Source: Rhodomicrobium lacus (lineage in GTDB: Bacteria > Pseudomonadota > Alphaproteobacteria > Rhizobiales > Rhodomicrobiaceae). Taken from it: a DNA stretch of 64,000 nucleotides. Made by a program: the position numbers and the translations under genes. The stretch covers positions 186,001-250,000 of the forward strand of contig NZ_RZNF01000012.1 in NCBI RefSeq assembly GCF_003992725.1. The letters are read 5' to 3'. Under the pieces are notes generated by a model, which was not told the DNA's origin, ran no database searches, and saw only the letters and a program-made list of their open reading frames with translations. The stretch's first letter is position 1. Every line of letters begins with the position of its first letter. Shown here in pieces: positions 26,318-35,066 of this stretch.

Positions 26318-27433
26318 TCAATAACCATCGATCTGCCGGTAGTACTCGTATTGAAGCGAGAAGATCGCACCGAGCACGCCCGCCGCGATGGCGATGTTGC
26401 GCCCCCCTTCGAGAGCGCTGAACTTGAACCGGCGCATATCGAACGGTGCGAACAGCGGCGCAACGATCAGCTGGAGGACACCGCGCACGAACCGAGACGC
26501 GACCTCCGGCCCATGCTTGCGCAGCGCGGCACCGAACCCTTTCGTCTCGCGGAAATGGGCAAACTTCCGCCCACCATGCGCAAGGCCCCGCGCAACATAC
26601 CGCCTGTAGGTCAGGCGCGAGCGGTGCACCTCGTCCATCACCACCGGCAGGCGCGACCAGGCGACAACGGCGCCCTTCGAGCGCGCACGGGCGAAAAAGT
26701 CTGTATCTTCGCCGCCCGCCAGCGCGAGGCGCTCGTCGAAACGCAGCGCCATGCCTTCGGGGCGGATCAGGCGCGCTGAGAACATCACGCCGCATGTCCC
26801 GGCGGAGCCTCGGAGTCGTTCGGAGAGGGGCGTATCTGTCTCCACCAGCTCCACCACCCCCGTGTCGCCGGTCGCCCAGAACGGCGGCGGGTCCGGAAAG
26901 ATCGGCACGATGTGCGGCTGCACCACGTCCGCGCCGTCGCGCCTCGCCGCATCGAGATGTTTCGCGAGAAAGGTCGGGTGTGCAACCTGATCGTCATCGA
27001 GAAACACGACGTGATCTGCATTCATCGCCAGCGCCGCGTCGAGTACCCGGTTGCGGGCCATCGGGATGCCGCGCCTTGGCTCGTGAATATATTGGACGGG
27101 AAAATGGGACGCGGCGGCGCAGGCCTCGACAATGGCCTTGCATGCGGGCGCGGTGTCGTTTTCCACGACAACGATGCGCACGGCATGACTGTCGACGCCT
27201 TTCTGGGCGGCAACCGAGCGGATACAGCGCTCCAACATCCGAGGCCGCCTGACCGTGCAGATGCCGATGCAAATCGTGGCGGGCGAAGGCGGCGCGTCTT
27301 GTCGGATGCGCGCGCCTGGCGAAAGTGCGGAGGAGCGGGGCGCTTCCGCAATGTCGATGACAGGTGTTGATCCCATGGGGGTTGCATAACCGCCGCTGCC
27401 TGCGCGAGGCTTGCCCGGCGAACGCGGCGACAT
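26318..27433 (-). CDS. GT2-family glycosyltransferase
   Basis: The protein of 371 residues (352 if the ATG at 27376 is used) has a GT-A fold: TICIGICTVRRPRMLERCIRS, VRIVVVENDTAP, GIPMARNRVLDAAL, then the metal-binding VVFLDDDQVAHP and later LAGGEDTDFFARARSKG, the ED acceptor motif. The C-terminal part carries a hydrophobic stretch (LIVAPLFAPF ... IAIAAGVLGAIFSLQY) that may associate with the membrane, as in enzymes adding sugars to lipid-linked glycans. Donor and acceptor are unknown. It is convergent with the GT-like gene and co-directional with the kinase gene. Confidence 0.88.
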   Translation of the reverse strand: MSPRSPGKPRAGSGGYATPMGSTPVIDIAEAPRSSALSPGARIRQDAPPSPATICIGICTVRRPRMLERCIRSVAAQKGVDSHAVRIVVVENDTAPACKAIVEACAAASHFPVQYIHEPRRGIPMARNRVLDAALAMNADHVVFLDDDQVAHPTFLAKHLDAARRDGADVVQPHIVPIFPDPPPFWATGDTGVVELVETDTPLSERLRGSAGTCGVMFSARLIRPEGMALRFDERLALAGGEDTDFFARARSKGAVVAWSRLPVVMDEVHRSRLTYRRYVARGLAHGGRKFAHFRETKGFGAALRKHGPEVASRFVRGVLQLIVAPLFAPFDMRRFKFSALEGGRNIAIAAGVLGAIFSLQYEYYRQIDGY

Positions 27434-27480
27434 AACGACCGAGGGAAGGGGTTCATTCCGGCGGGCGGTTTGGCGTCGGC

Positions 27481-28950
27481 CTAATCGGCGGCGACGTCCT
27501 CGCTCACGTGCTTCGACGGAATGCGGATCACGGCCTTCAGGCCGCCGAGATTGCTTTTGTCGAGCGTAATGTCGCCGCCGTGGCTCCTTACGATATCGCG
27601 CGCGATGGCGAGCCCCAGCCCGGAGCTTTTCTTGTTCTGGTTGCGAGCGGCGTCGAGGCTGTGGAACGGGCGGAACACGACTTCCCGCTTGTCCGCCGGA
27701 ATGCCGGGGCCGTCATCCTCCACCACGACCGTAAGCCATCCGTGCGAACGCAGCGCGCGAATCTGGATCGTGTTCGCGTAGCGCGTCGCATTGGTGACGA
27801 GGTTCAGCACCGCGCGCTTGAACGCGTTGCGGCGCAGCGCCACGATCAGCGGATTCTGCCGCACGTCGAGCCGAAGCGTCTTGCCAGGCTCTTCCACCGC
27901 CGCCTGCAATTCTTCGAGAATGCTGCGGACATCGACGCGTCGGATCTTCTCGCCCGCGGCACCCTTCGCGAAGGCCATGTAGTCTTCAAGCATCTGCTGC
28001 ATCTCGTCGACGTCGCGCTTCAGCGCTTCGATCTGCGGTGCGCGCATCATCGCAAGCTGGAGACGGAAGCGGGTGAGGATCGTGCGCAGATCGTGGCTCA
28101 CGCCCGCGAGCATTATGGTACGCTGTTCGACATGGCGCTCGATGCGGTCGCGCATGTCGAGAAAAGCTTGCGCCGCAAGCCGCACCTCGCGCGCGCCGCG
28201 AACCCGGAAATCCGGTGGCGCGGGGCGTCCACGCCCGAAGCGGTCGGCGGCGTCGGCCAGCGCCAGGATCGGGCGGATCTGGTTCCTCAGGAACAGGATG
28301 GCGACGATGAGCAGGATCGTCGCCGAGGTCACCATCCACACGATGAAGAAATGCGTGTTCGACGGGATGAGTTGCGCGCGCTGGGCAAGCACCCGCATCA
28401 CCGCACCGTCAAGCTTGATGCGTACTTCGATGTAGTTCGACGAGCCGACCGTGTCGATCCAGTATGGCCTGTTGATGCGGCGGCTGATTTCGCCCGAAAG
28501 GTAGCGGTCGAGAAAGCCGAAGAATGGCTTCGACCGTGTAACCGGCAGTTGATCGCCGGGAAGGAAGCGGACCGAAAGCGAGAGATTTTCGCGCGCAAGA
28601 CGGGAAAGGCGGTCGAGATCGTCCGGGGTTTTCGCCGTCATCGCCTCGTAGGTATCGGCGAGCATCGCGATATCCTGCGCGGTTGCGACGGACAGGCGGC
28701 GCGTCACGACCTGCCAATGCCGGTCGAGGAAGACGAAGGCGAGGATCGATTGAAGGATGACGATCGGCGCGATGATGATGATGAGCGCGCGCGTATAGAG
28801 GCCCTTCGGCGCGAGCGAGCCGAGAACGGAAAACACGCGCGAAAGGAATGACGCGCGCGCCAGAGGCTCGCCTTCCTGCACCACGGAGGGCGTGACGGTG
28901 GCGGCTGTGCCGCTTGCCTTATCGGTCAGGTCCAGCGAAATGGCCCGCAC
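27481..28950 (-). CDS. EnvZ-like osmosensor-type histidine kinase
   Basis: The 489-residue protein has two membrane segments (about 53-76 and 201-222) flanking a ~125-residue periplasmic domain, then HAMP, HisKA with His286 in LAGVSHDLRTILTRFRLQLA, and HATPase with NLVTNATRYA, DDGPGIP and SGLGLAIARDI. This layout and the H box are those of EnvZ. The cognate regulator gene lies 59 bases upstream on the same strand and ilvE is divergent beyond it, an arrangement seen in several Hyphomicrobiales. The stimulus is not known here. Confidence 0.9.
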   Translation of the reverse strand: MRAISLDLTDKASGTAATVTPSVVQEGEPLARASFLSRVFSVLGSLAPKGLYTRALIIIIAPIVILQSILAFVFLDRHWQVVTRRLSVATAQDIAMLADTYEAMTAKTPDDLDRLSRLARENLSLSVRFLPGDQLPVTRSKPFFGFLDRYLSGEISRRINRPYWIDTVGSSNYIEVRIKLDGAVMRVLAQRAQLIPSNTHFFIVWMVTSATILLIVAILFLRNQIRPILALADAADRFGRGRPAPPDFRVRGAREVRLAAQAFLDMRDRIERHVEQRTIMLAGVSHDLRTILTRFRLQLAMMRAPQIEALKRDVDEMQQMLEDYMAFAKGAAGEKIRRVDVRSILEELQAAVEEPGKTLRLDVRQNPLIVALRRNAFKRAVLNLVTNATRYANTIQIRALRSHGWLTVVVEDDGPGIPADKREVVFRPFHSLDAARNQNKKSSGLGLAIARDIVRSHGGDITLDKSNLGGLKAVIRIPSKHVSEDVAAD

Positions 28951-29009
28951 CCCTCTGTTTGGCGCCGTCCGGCGTGAGGCGGTCTGCGCGCAGCAAACCG
29001 CATACGGCC

Positions 29010-29744
29010 TCAGTCCAGATAGAGAATATAGCCCTTGCCCCGCACCGTATGGAGGTAGGCGGGGTTTGCCGGGTCGGTCTCGATCTTCTGACGAAGCCGG
29101 TTGATCTGCACGTCGACGGCGCGCTCGTTCTCATACTCGCCAAGCCTCGCGAGATCCTCGCGCGAAACGAGTTCTCCGCCGGCCAGCGCAAATTCGCGCA
29201 GCACCTCCCGCTCGCGGTCCGTGAGCCGGATCGGCTCGTCGCCGCGCTTCAACTCGTTTTTCTTGAGGTCGAACACGAAAGGCCCGAAGCGCACCTCTCC
29301 ATGCTTCGTCTTGGGCGAAGCGTGGCGGCGCAGGATGTTCTGCAGGCGCAGGAGAAGTTCGCGCGGCTCGAAGGGCTTCGCCACATAGTCGTCCACGCCG
29401 AGTTCCAGGCCGCGCACGCGGTGCTCCGGCTCCGAGCGCGCGGTCAGCATCAGGATGGCGACGTCGGATTCCGTCCTCAACCACTCGGCGATGTCGAAAC
29501 CGCTCTCACCCGGCATCATGACGTCGAGGATGAGGCAGTCGAACGCGATGCTACGAAGCTTCGCGCGCGCGACAGCGCCGTCGCTGGCCTGCGTCACGCG
29601 AAACCCGTTCTGACGGAGATATCCCGCGAGCAGATCGCGAATGCGCTCGTCGTCATCGACAACGAGAATGTGCGGAGCGTCGTCGGAAAGCGGGGGCGCG
29701 TCCATCTCGGACGCCGACACGTCGGACGCTGTCACGGAAGTCAT
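29010..29744 (-). CDS. OmpR-family response regulator
   Basis: The 244-residue protein has a receiver domain (HILVVDDDERIRDLL, phospho-acceptor Asp74 in LILDVMMPGESG, Lys in VAKPFEP) and a C-terminal winged helix of the OmpR type (LTDREREVLREFA, NERAVDVQINRLRQKIE, TVRGKGYIL). It is the partner of the EnvZ-like kinase encoded downstream. The ATG at 29744 is chosen; the N-terminal ~24 residues are an Ala/Ser/Asp-rich leader. The open frame upstream of it runs antisense to the ilvE promoter region and is not coding. Confidence 0.93.
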   Translation of the reverse strand: MTSVTASDVSASEMDAPPLSDDAPHILVVDDDERIRDLLAGYLRQNGFRVTQASDGAVARAKLRSIAFDCLILDVMMPGESGFDIAEWLRTESDVAILMLTARSEPEHRVRGLELGVDDYVAKPFEPRELLLRLQNILRRHASPKTKHGEVRFGPFVFDLKKNELKRGDEPIRLTDREREVLREFALAGGELVSREDLARLGEYENERAVDVQINRLRQKIETDPANPAYLHTVRGKGYILYLD

Positions 29745-29921
29745 GGGCAGGCGGGCCTCATTCTTTGCAAGAGCTTGACGATAAGTGATGATAACTTTTG
29801 ACTGGACGCAAGCGATATTGAAGCGCTTTATTTCATCCACTTCGGCATTTCCGAGGCTGGATTCGTGTGCGTTGCGCACCGATTTTCGACGAACAAGACC
29901 AAGAACGAATGGAGACTTACG

Positions 29922-30839
29922 ATGGCTGGCCCAGCCCCTATTCCTTATGACCAACGCGACGGTTTCATTTGGATGGACGGCGGCCTCGTACCGTGGCGCG
30001 ATGCGAAGGTTCACGTCCTGACGCATGCACTCCATTACGGCAGCGGCGTGTTCGAAGGCGCGCGCATCTATGAAGGCGAGGTTTTCGCCTCCCGGCGCCA
30101 CTCCGAACGGCTTCGCGCGTCGGCTGAAATCCTCGGCTTCGAGGTTCCCTATTCGGCCGAGCAGCTCGATCAGGCGTATCGCGACGTGATCAAGGCGCAG
30201 AAGCTCGACGAAGGCTACATCCGTCCGATCGCATGGCGCGGCCCGGAAGAGATGGGCGTCGCTGCCAAGCACTCCAAGATCCACGTCGCCGTCGCGGTCT
30301 GGGACTGGGGCTCATACTTCCCGATGGAGGAGCGGCTGAAGGGCATCCGCCTTTGTTTCGCGCAATACCACCGGCCCGATCCGGCCACCGCCCCTTCCAC
30401 CGCGAAGGCCGCCGGGCTTTACATGATCTGCACCATCGAGAAGCATCGCTCGATGGACCTCGGCTATAACGACGCGCTGATGCTCGACTGGCGCGGCTAC
30501 GTCGCCGAGGCCACGGGCGCAAACGTCTTCTTCGTGAAGGATGGCGAGATCCACACGCCGAACGCCGACTGCTTCCTGAACGGCATCACGCGCCAGACCC
30601 TCATCGCGCTGGCGAAGGCGCGCGGCATCACGGTGCATGAGCGCCGGATCCAACCGGAGGAGATGGCGGGTTTCGAGCAGTGCTTCCTGACCGGTTCGGC
30701 CGCGGAAGTGACGCCCGTCTCGGAAATCGGCGAATATCGCTTTACCGTCGGCGAGATCACGAAATCGCTGATGGAAGAATACAGCGCGCTTGCGCGGCCC
30801 AGCACCCGGCCGGACAGGCTGCGCCATCTGGCGGTGTGA
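29922..30839 (+). CDS. ilvE: branched-chain amino acid aminotransferase
   Basis: IlvE is the PLP-dependent fold-type IV enzyme that makes Val, Ile and Leu from their 2-oxo acids. The 305-residue protein has HALHYGSGVFEGARIY, IRPIAWRG, the PLP-Lys in TAKAAGLYM, EATGANVFFV and LTGSAAEVTPV. The ATG at 29922 follows a GGAG. It is divergent from the OmpR/EnvZ-like pair and ends in a strong terminator. Confidence 0.96.
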   Translation: MAGPAPIPYDQRDGFIWMDGGLVPWRDAKVHVLTHALHYGSGVFEGARIYEGEVFASRRHSERLRASAEILGFEVPYSAEQLDQAYRDVIKAQKLDEGYIRPIAWRGPEEMGVAAKHSKIHVAVAVWDWGSYFPMEERLKGIRLCFAQYHRPDPATAPSTAKAAGLYMICTIEKHRSMDLGYNDALMLDWRGYVAEATGANVFFVKDGEIHTPNADCFLNGITRQTLIALAKARGITVHERRIQPEEMAGFEQCFLTGSAAEVTPVSEIGEYRFTVGEITKSLMEEYSALARPSTRPDRLRHLAV

Positions 30840-30858
30840 CGACGGCAAAGACGACGCG

Positions 30859-30884
30859 ATGGCCGGGGCTTCCCGGCCATTTTC
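30859..30884 (+). terminator. terminator after ilvE
   Basis: A nine-base-pair stem (ATGGCCGGG / CCCGGCCAT) with a four-base loop is followed by TTTT, 20 bases after the ilvE stop. Its right arm and tail are the same 15 bases as in the terminator near 22,810. Confidence 0.85.
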
Positions 30885-31114
30885 ATGTCGAGCGCTTGCT
30901 TTCGCAGCCGCCCGACTTCCAGCAGACTGCCAGCCCGGGCACCCACGCCAGACCAGTGTCCGCTGACATATTTCCCCGCGCAAAACGCGAACCGCCATGC
31001 TCACGGCAATTTTCTGCGCTCCTTCGCCCTTTGGCAGACGCGGCGCGGGGTGCGGCTAGCGGTGTGTGACCGCGAAGCTTGCATACCGGCTCGCGGCCTT
31101 TTCGTGGAGATGGA

Positions 31115-31852
31115 ATGGCGCGCGAAGACAAGATCAATACCGCGATGGTGCTGGCTGCGGGCTTCGGAACGCGCATGCGGCCCATCACCGACACGATCCC
31201 GAAGCCGCTCGTCCGCCTGGACGGGCGCGCGCTGATCGATCACGCGCTCGACCGGCTGGCGGAGGCGGGAGTCACCCGCTCCGTGGTGAACGTGCATTAT
31301 CTCGCGGACCTGATCGAAACTCATCTCCAGGGGCGACTCACGCCGGAGATCGTCGTTTCCGACGAACGCGACGCCGTACTTGAAACCGGTGGCGGCGTCG
31401 CAAGGGCCTTGCCGCTTCTGGGCCCGCATCCCTTCATGGTGCACAATTCCGACAGCGTCTGGAAAGACGGCGGGCGCTCGAACGTTGCCGCGCTGACCGC
31501 CGCGTGGGAGCCGCATCGCATGGACGTGCTTCTCCTGCTCGCGCGACGCGACCGGAGCCTTGGCTATGACGGGCGCGGCGATTACACTCTGGGCGAGGAT
31601 GGCCGCCTCGCGCGGCGCCCTTCCGAGGGCGGCGCGGCGCATGTCTATGCGGGCGTGTCGATCCTCGACCCGGCGCTGTTCGACGGTATCGCCGATCGGG
31701 CGTTCTCCTTGAACCGAATCTTCGACAAGGCTATGGCTCAAGGTCGATTGTTCGGGGTGGAACTGGATGGAACGTGGATGCATGTCGGCACGCCTGAAGC
31801 CCTGGCGGATGCGGAACGGTTCCTGAATGAGGGACGGCGGCGCACAGCTTGA
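31115..31852 (+). CDS. murU: N-acetylmuramate-1-phosphate uridylyltransferase-type nucleotidyltransferase
   Basis: The 245-residue protein has the sugar-nucleotidyltransferase start MVLAAGFGTRMRPITD, the second Lys motif IPKPLVRLDGRALIDHAL, and the metal site around VHNSDSVW. The C-terminal DGTWMHVGTPEAL is typical of MurU, which joins MurNAc-1-phosphate to UTP in cell-wall recycling. In related genomes it follows tsaE and the kinase gene amgK and precedes addB; here only the addBA side is kept. It overlaps the addB start by 26 bases. A generic mannose-1-phosphate guanylyltransferase is the alternative. Confidence 0.85.
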   Translation: MAREDKINTAMVLAAGFGTRMRPITDTIPKPLVRLDGRALIDHALDRLAEAGVTRSVVNVHYLADLIETHLQGRLTPEIVVSDERDAVLETGGGVARALPLLGPHPFMVHNSDSVWKDGGRSNVAALTAAWEPHRMDVLLLLARRDRSLGYDGRGDYTLGEDGRLARRPSEGGAAHVYAGVSILDPALFDGIADRAFSLNRIFDKAMAQGRLFGVELDGTWMHVGTPEALADAERFLNEGRRRTA

Positions 31853-34800
31853 ACTTGGGTTTTCGGCCGCGCGCGCCGCTGCCGCCCCTGTCTTCACCTG
31901 TCCGCCGCACCGCCCGTTTCTGCCCGCGCTCGCCGCCGCGATCCTGGACGGCGCGTTTTTCGGCGAAGGCGAGCCCGAGCCGCACGACCTCCCCGCGCTG
32001 AATGTCTATGTGCCGTCGCAAGCCGCCGTCACGCCGCTGAAGCTCGCGCTCCTCGACCTGAGCCCCTGCGGTGCAACCTTCCTTCCGCGCATCCGAGTGC
32101 TGGGCGACGCCGATCCGCTCGACATGTTCGCGGCCTACGCCCCACATATGGACCCAGGGGCCGCGCTCGCCCTCCTCCGCGAGGCGCTGGACGTGCCGAA
32201 ACCTGTCGGGGATATCGAACGCCGCGTCCATGTGAGCGCTGCGGCGATGAGGGCCGCGCGAGACATCCACAGCACGCGGATGGAGCTTGGCGAGCAACTT
32301 TTCTCTGCCGTGACGGCGGCGAGCGCGGCGAAGATCGCGGCGGACATAGCAAGCCTCATCGACGATGCTCACCGCGAACGGGCCGACCTCTCGAAAATCG
32401 ACCGGCTCGACAGGGGCCACGCTTCCGGCAGCGAGCAGATCTCGCTGCAGATCCTGCGCGCCGTGCGCAGGGCTTGGGATGCGCACAAGAAGCGCAGCCG
32501 CCGTCTCGACCGCGAAGAACGGCGCAATCGCCTCATGGCGCTTGAGGCGGCGTTCATCCGAGCGAGCAGCGCGCCGGTGATCGTCGCCGGGTCGACCGGC
32601 AGCGTCGCCGCGACCATGGGACTGATGGAGGCGCTTGTCGGGCGCGCGCGCTCGGCCGTCATTCTGCACGACCTCGACCGCGCGCTCGATGACGCATCGT
32701 GGCAGACCATCTCACAGCACCCGGAGCATCCGCAGCACGGCCTGTGGCAGTTGCTCGCGCGACTTGGCGTCGACCGCGACGGTGTGCGCGAGATCGAAAC
32801 CGCGCGCGCTCTGCCCGCTGGCGGCGATCCGATCCGCGCGGCGTTCCTCAGCGAGGCCCTGCGGCCCGCCTCCGCGACGGCGAGATGGGCGGAATATGTG
32901 GCAGCCCGGAAGACCGAGGCAGGCCGCGCCGACGCTGGCGCAGAGGCAACCGGCCGCGAGGTCTCCTCCGACGTTTCCTTGCATGCCGCGCCGCGCGGCA
33001 CGCTCGCGCCGGGGCTGACGCTCGTCGAAGCCGAAACGAGTCAGGAAGAAGCGGCGGTCGTCGCGCTGATCCTTCGCGCCGCGCTCGAAGATGAAGCTGC
33101 GCATGTCGCGCTCGTCACGCCCGACGACGCGCTGAGGGCTCGCGTCCGCCATGCCCTTGCGGGGTGGGGAATGGCAAGCGAACCACCCACCGCGCCGCGC
33201 CATGCTTTCGCCCTGCGCGTGGCGGCCGCCGTGTCAAGCGGCAAGCCCGAGGATTTCACGGCGCTGCTCAGGCTCGCGCATGGCGCGAACCGCGCCCGTT
33301 TTCTTCGCCTCGCCGAACTCGTTGATCTCGGCGCGGCGCGGCAAATGTGGCGCCCGGCCACCATGGACGGCATTCCGGCGGCGCTTGCCCGCGCGCAGCA
33401 CGCCGTTGCGAGCGGCGAAGCCCGGCACCCGGCCATGCGCAGGATCGGCGCCGAGGAATGGGAAGCCGCGCGGCTTCTCGCGGGCGACGTGCTCGATGCG
33501 CTGTCGCCGCTGACCGCGAACGCCGCGGACCCGGCACCGGAGCACGGCGACACCTCCCCCCTTCCCTTCTTCCGCTGGGTGAGCGTGCATGACGAAGCGC
33601 TGGGGCGTCTCGCCGCTATCGGCCTCGTGTGCGATGAGGGCGGAGAGAGATCTTCGCTTGCCGACGTGTTTGCCGTCGACGTGCCGACCCTCGCGCTCGA
33701 CATAAAGGAATATGCCGCCTTTTTCGCCGAACTGGCGCGGACGGAACCGACATCCGACGCGCATAGTCCGCATCCCCGCCTGTTGCTCCTGAGCCCTCTC
33801 GACGCGCGCCTTCTTGCTGCCGACGTCGTCGTGCTCGGCGGGCTGAACGAGGGCGTTTGGCCGCAGACGCCGGGGCCGAGCCCTTGGCTGAACCGGCAGG
33901 ACCGGGCTATCGTGGGCCTCTCGCCCGAGGAACGCCGCATCGGGCAGGCCGCGCATGATTTCGCCTCGCTCGCCGCCGCCGCACCGCGCGTCGTGCTCAC
34001 CCGCGCCAAGAAGGCGAACGGCAGCCTTGCACGCCCCAGCCGCTGGATCGCGCGCATCGCCACGCTCGCGCGCGGCGTGGGCCGGTTCGCGGAGATCGAC
34101 ACCGGCGCGGCATGGCTCGAATTGGCGCGGGCGCGCCGCGCTCCTGCGGCGGTTACGCCCGTCGCGCCGCCGGAACCGCGTCCGCCGCTCTCCGCTCGCC
34201 CGCGCCGCCTCTCCGTCACCGCCATCGAGACGTGGTTCGCGAACCCCTATGCGGTCTATGCGCGTTCCATCCTCGGGCTCGAACCGCTGCGCCGCATCGG
34301 CGAGACCCACGACGCCCGCGACAAAGGCACGCTCTATCACGCGGCGCTCAACCGCTTTTTCGAGGCCTGTCCCGACCGCATGCCGGACGATGCGGCGGCA
34401 CGCCTCGTCGCATGCCTCGACCGCGCGGCTGAGGAACTTGGCTTCGACCTCGACTCCGCGCCGTTCTGGCGTCCACGCTTCGCCCGCTTCGCCGACTGGT
34501 TCGCGGCGACGGAAGCGCAAAGGCGAAAGGGCCTGCGGCTCCTGAAGAGCGAGGTCGGCGGCAACGTGAAGCTAACGGCAGAGGGAGCGGCGGGACCGTT
34601 TGAAGTGACGGCGCGAGCGGATCGCATCGACCTTGGCGAGGATGGTTCGCTGCGGATCTTCGACTTCAAGACCAGCGCGAATGCGGCAACCACATCCGCG
34701 CGGAGAGGCGCGCCTCAGCTCGCGCTGGAAGGCATGCTCGCCATCGAAGGCGCGTTCGCTGGACTGCCCGCGAACAGCGCGCCCGACCTCTGCTATATCG

Positions 34801-35066
34801 TGGCGTCGGGCGGAGAGCCACCGGGCGACATCGTCACGCTGAAGATGCCGTGCGGGGAAGCCATCGCCGCCGCGAAGGCGGGGCTGCTCCTGCGCATCGC
34901 GCGCTTCGACGACGAGGCGACGCCTTACACCTATGAGGCCCGCGCGATCTTCCGCGACAAGGCCGACAACGACCCGTATGCGCATCTGGCGCGCGTCAAG
35001 GAATGGTCGGCGGCGGCCGGCGGTGAAGACAGTGGAGAGGAAGACGGAGGCGGCGGCGATGACTGA
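31827..35066 (+). CDS. addB: double-strand break repair protein AddB
   Basis: AddB is the second subunit of the AddAB helicase-nuclease that resects DNA ends and recognises Chi. The 1079-residue protein has an inactivated helicase-like body (LARLGVDRDG, LVVLGGLNEGVWPQTPGPSPWLNRQDR) and a C-terminal PD-(D/E)XK nuclease domain that begins with LSVTAIETWFANPYAVYAR and has the catalytic DFKTS around residue 945. The length agrees with the alphaproteobacterial family. It overlaps murU by 26 bases and addA by 8, so the three genes are coupled. A Gly/Asp/Glu tail (GEDSGEEDGGGGDD) ends the protein. Confidence 0.94.
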   Translation: MRDGGAQLELGFSAARAAAAPVFTCPPHRPFLPALAAAILDGAFFGEGEPEPHDLPALNVYVPSQAAVTPLKLALLDLSPCGATFLPRIRVLGDADPLDMFAAYAPHMDPGAALALLREALDVPKPVGDIERRVHVSAAAMRAARDIHSTRMELGEQLFSAVTAASAAKIAADIASLIDDAHRERADLSKIDRLDRGHASGSEQISLQILRAVRRAWDAHKKRSRRLDREERRNRLMALEAAFIRASSAPVIVAGSTGSVAATMGLMEALVGRARSAVILHDLDRALDDASWQTISQHPEHPQHGLWQLLARLGVDRDGVREIETARALPAGGDPIRAAFLSEALRPASATARWAEYVAARKTEAGRADAGAEATGREVSSDVSLHAAPRGTLAPGLTLVEAETSQEEAAVVALILRAALEDEAAHVALVTPDDALRARVRHALAGWGMASEPPTAPRHAFALRVAAAVSSGKPEDFTALLRLAHGANRARFLRLAELVDLGAARQMWRPATMDGIPAALARAQHAVASGEARHPAMRRIGAEEWEAARLLAGDVLDALSPLTANAADPAPEHGDTSPLPFFRWVSVHDEALGRLAAIGLVCDEGGERSSLADVFAVDVPTLALDIKEYAAFFAELARTEPTSDAHSPHPRLLLLSPLDARLLAADVVVLGGLNEGVWPQTPGPSPWLNRQDRAIVGLSPEERRIGQAAHDFASLAAAAPRVVLTRAKKANGSLARPSRWIARIATLARGVGRFAEIDTGAAWLELARARRAPAAVTPVAPPEPRPPLSARPRRLSVTAIETWFANPYAVYARSILGLEPLRRIGETHDARDKGTLYHAALNRFFEACPDRMPDDAAARLVACLDRAAEELGFDLDSAPFWRPRFARFADWFAATEAQRRKGLRLLKSEVGGNVKLTAEGAAGPFEVTARADRIDLGEDGSLRIFDFKTSANAATTSARRGAPQLALEGMLAIEGAFAGLPANSAPDLCYIVASGGEPPGDIVTLKMPCGEAIAAAKAGLLLRIARFDDEATPYTYEARAIFRDKADNDPYAHLARVKEWSAAAGGEDSGEEDGGGGDD

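Noticed and set aside
30885-31114. Possible small gene between ilvE and murU
   Set aside because: Short frames exist, but they have no ribosome binding site and their composition is not protein-like. The segment is more likely the murU promoter.
33041-34520. Minus-strand frames of about 390-430 residues
   Set aside because: They mirror addB, whose nuclease and helicase-like motifs are on the plus strand.
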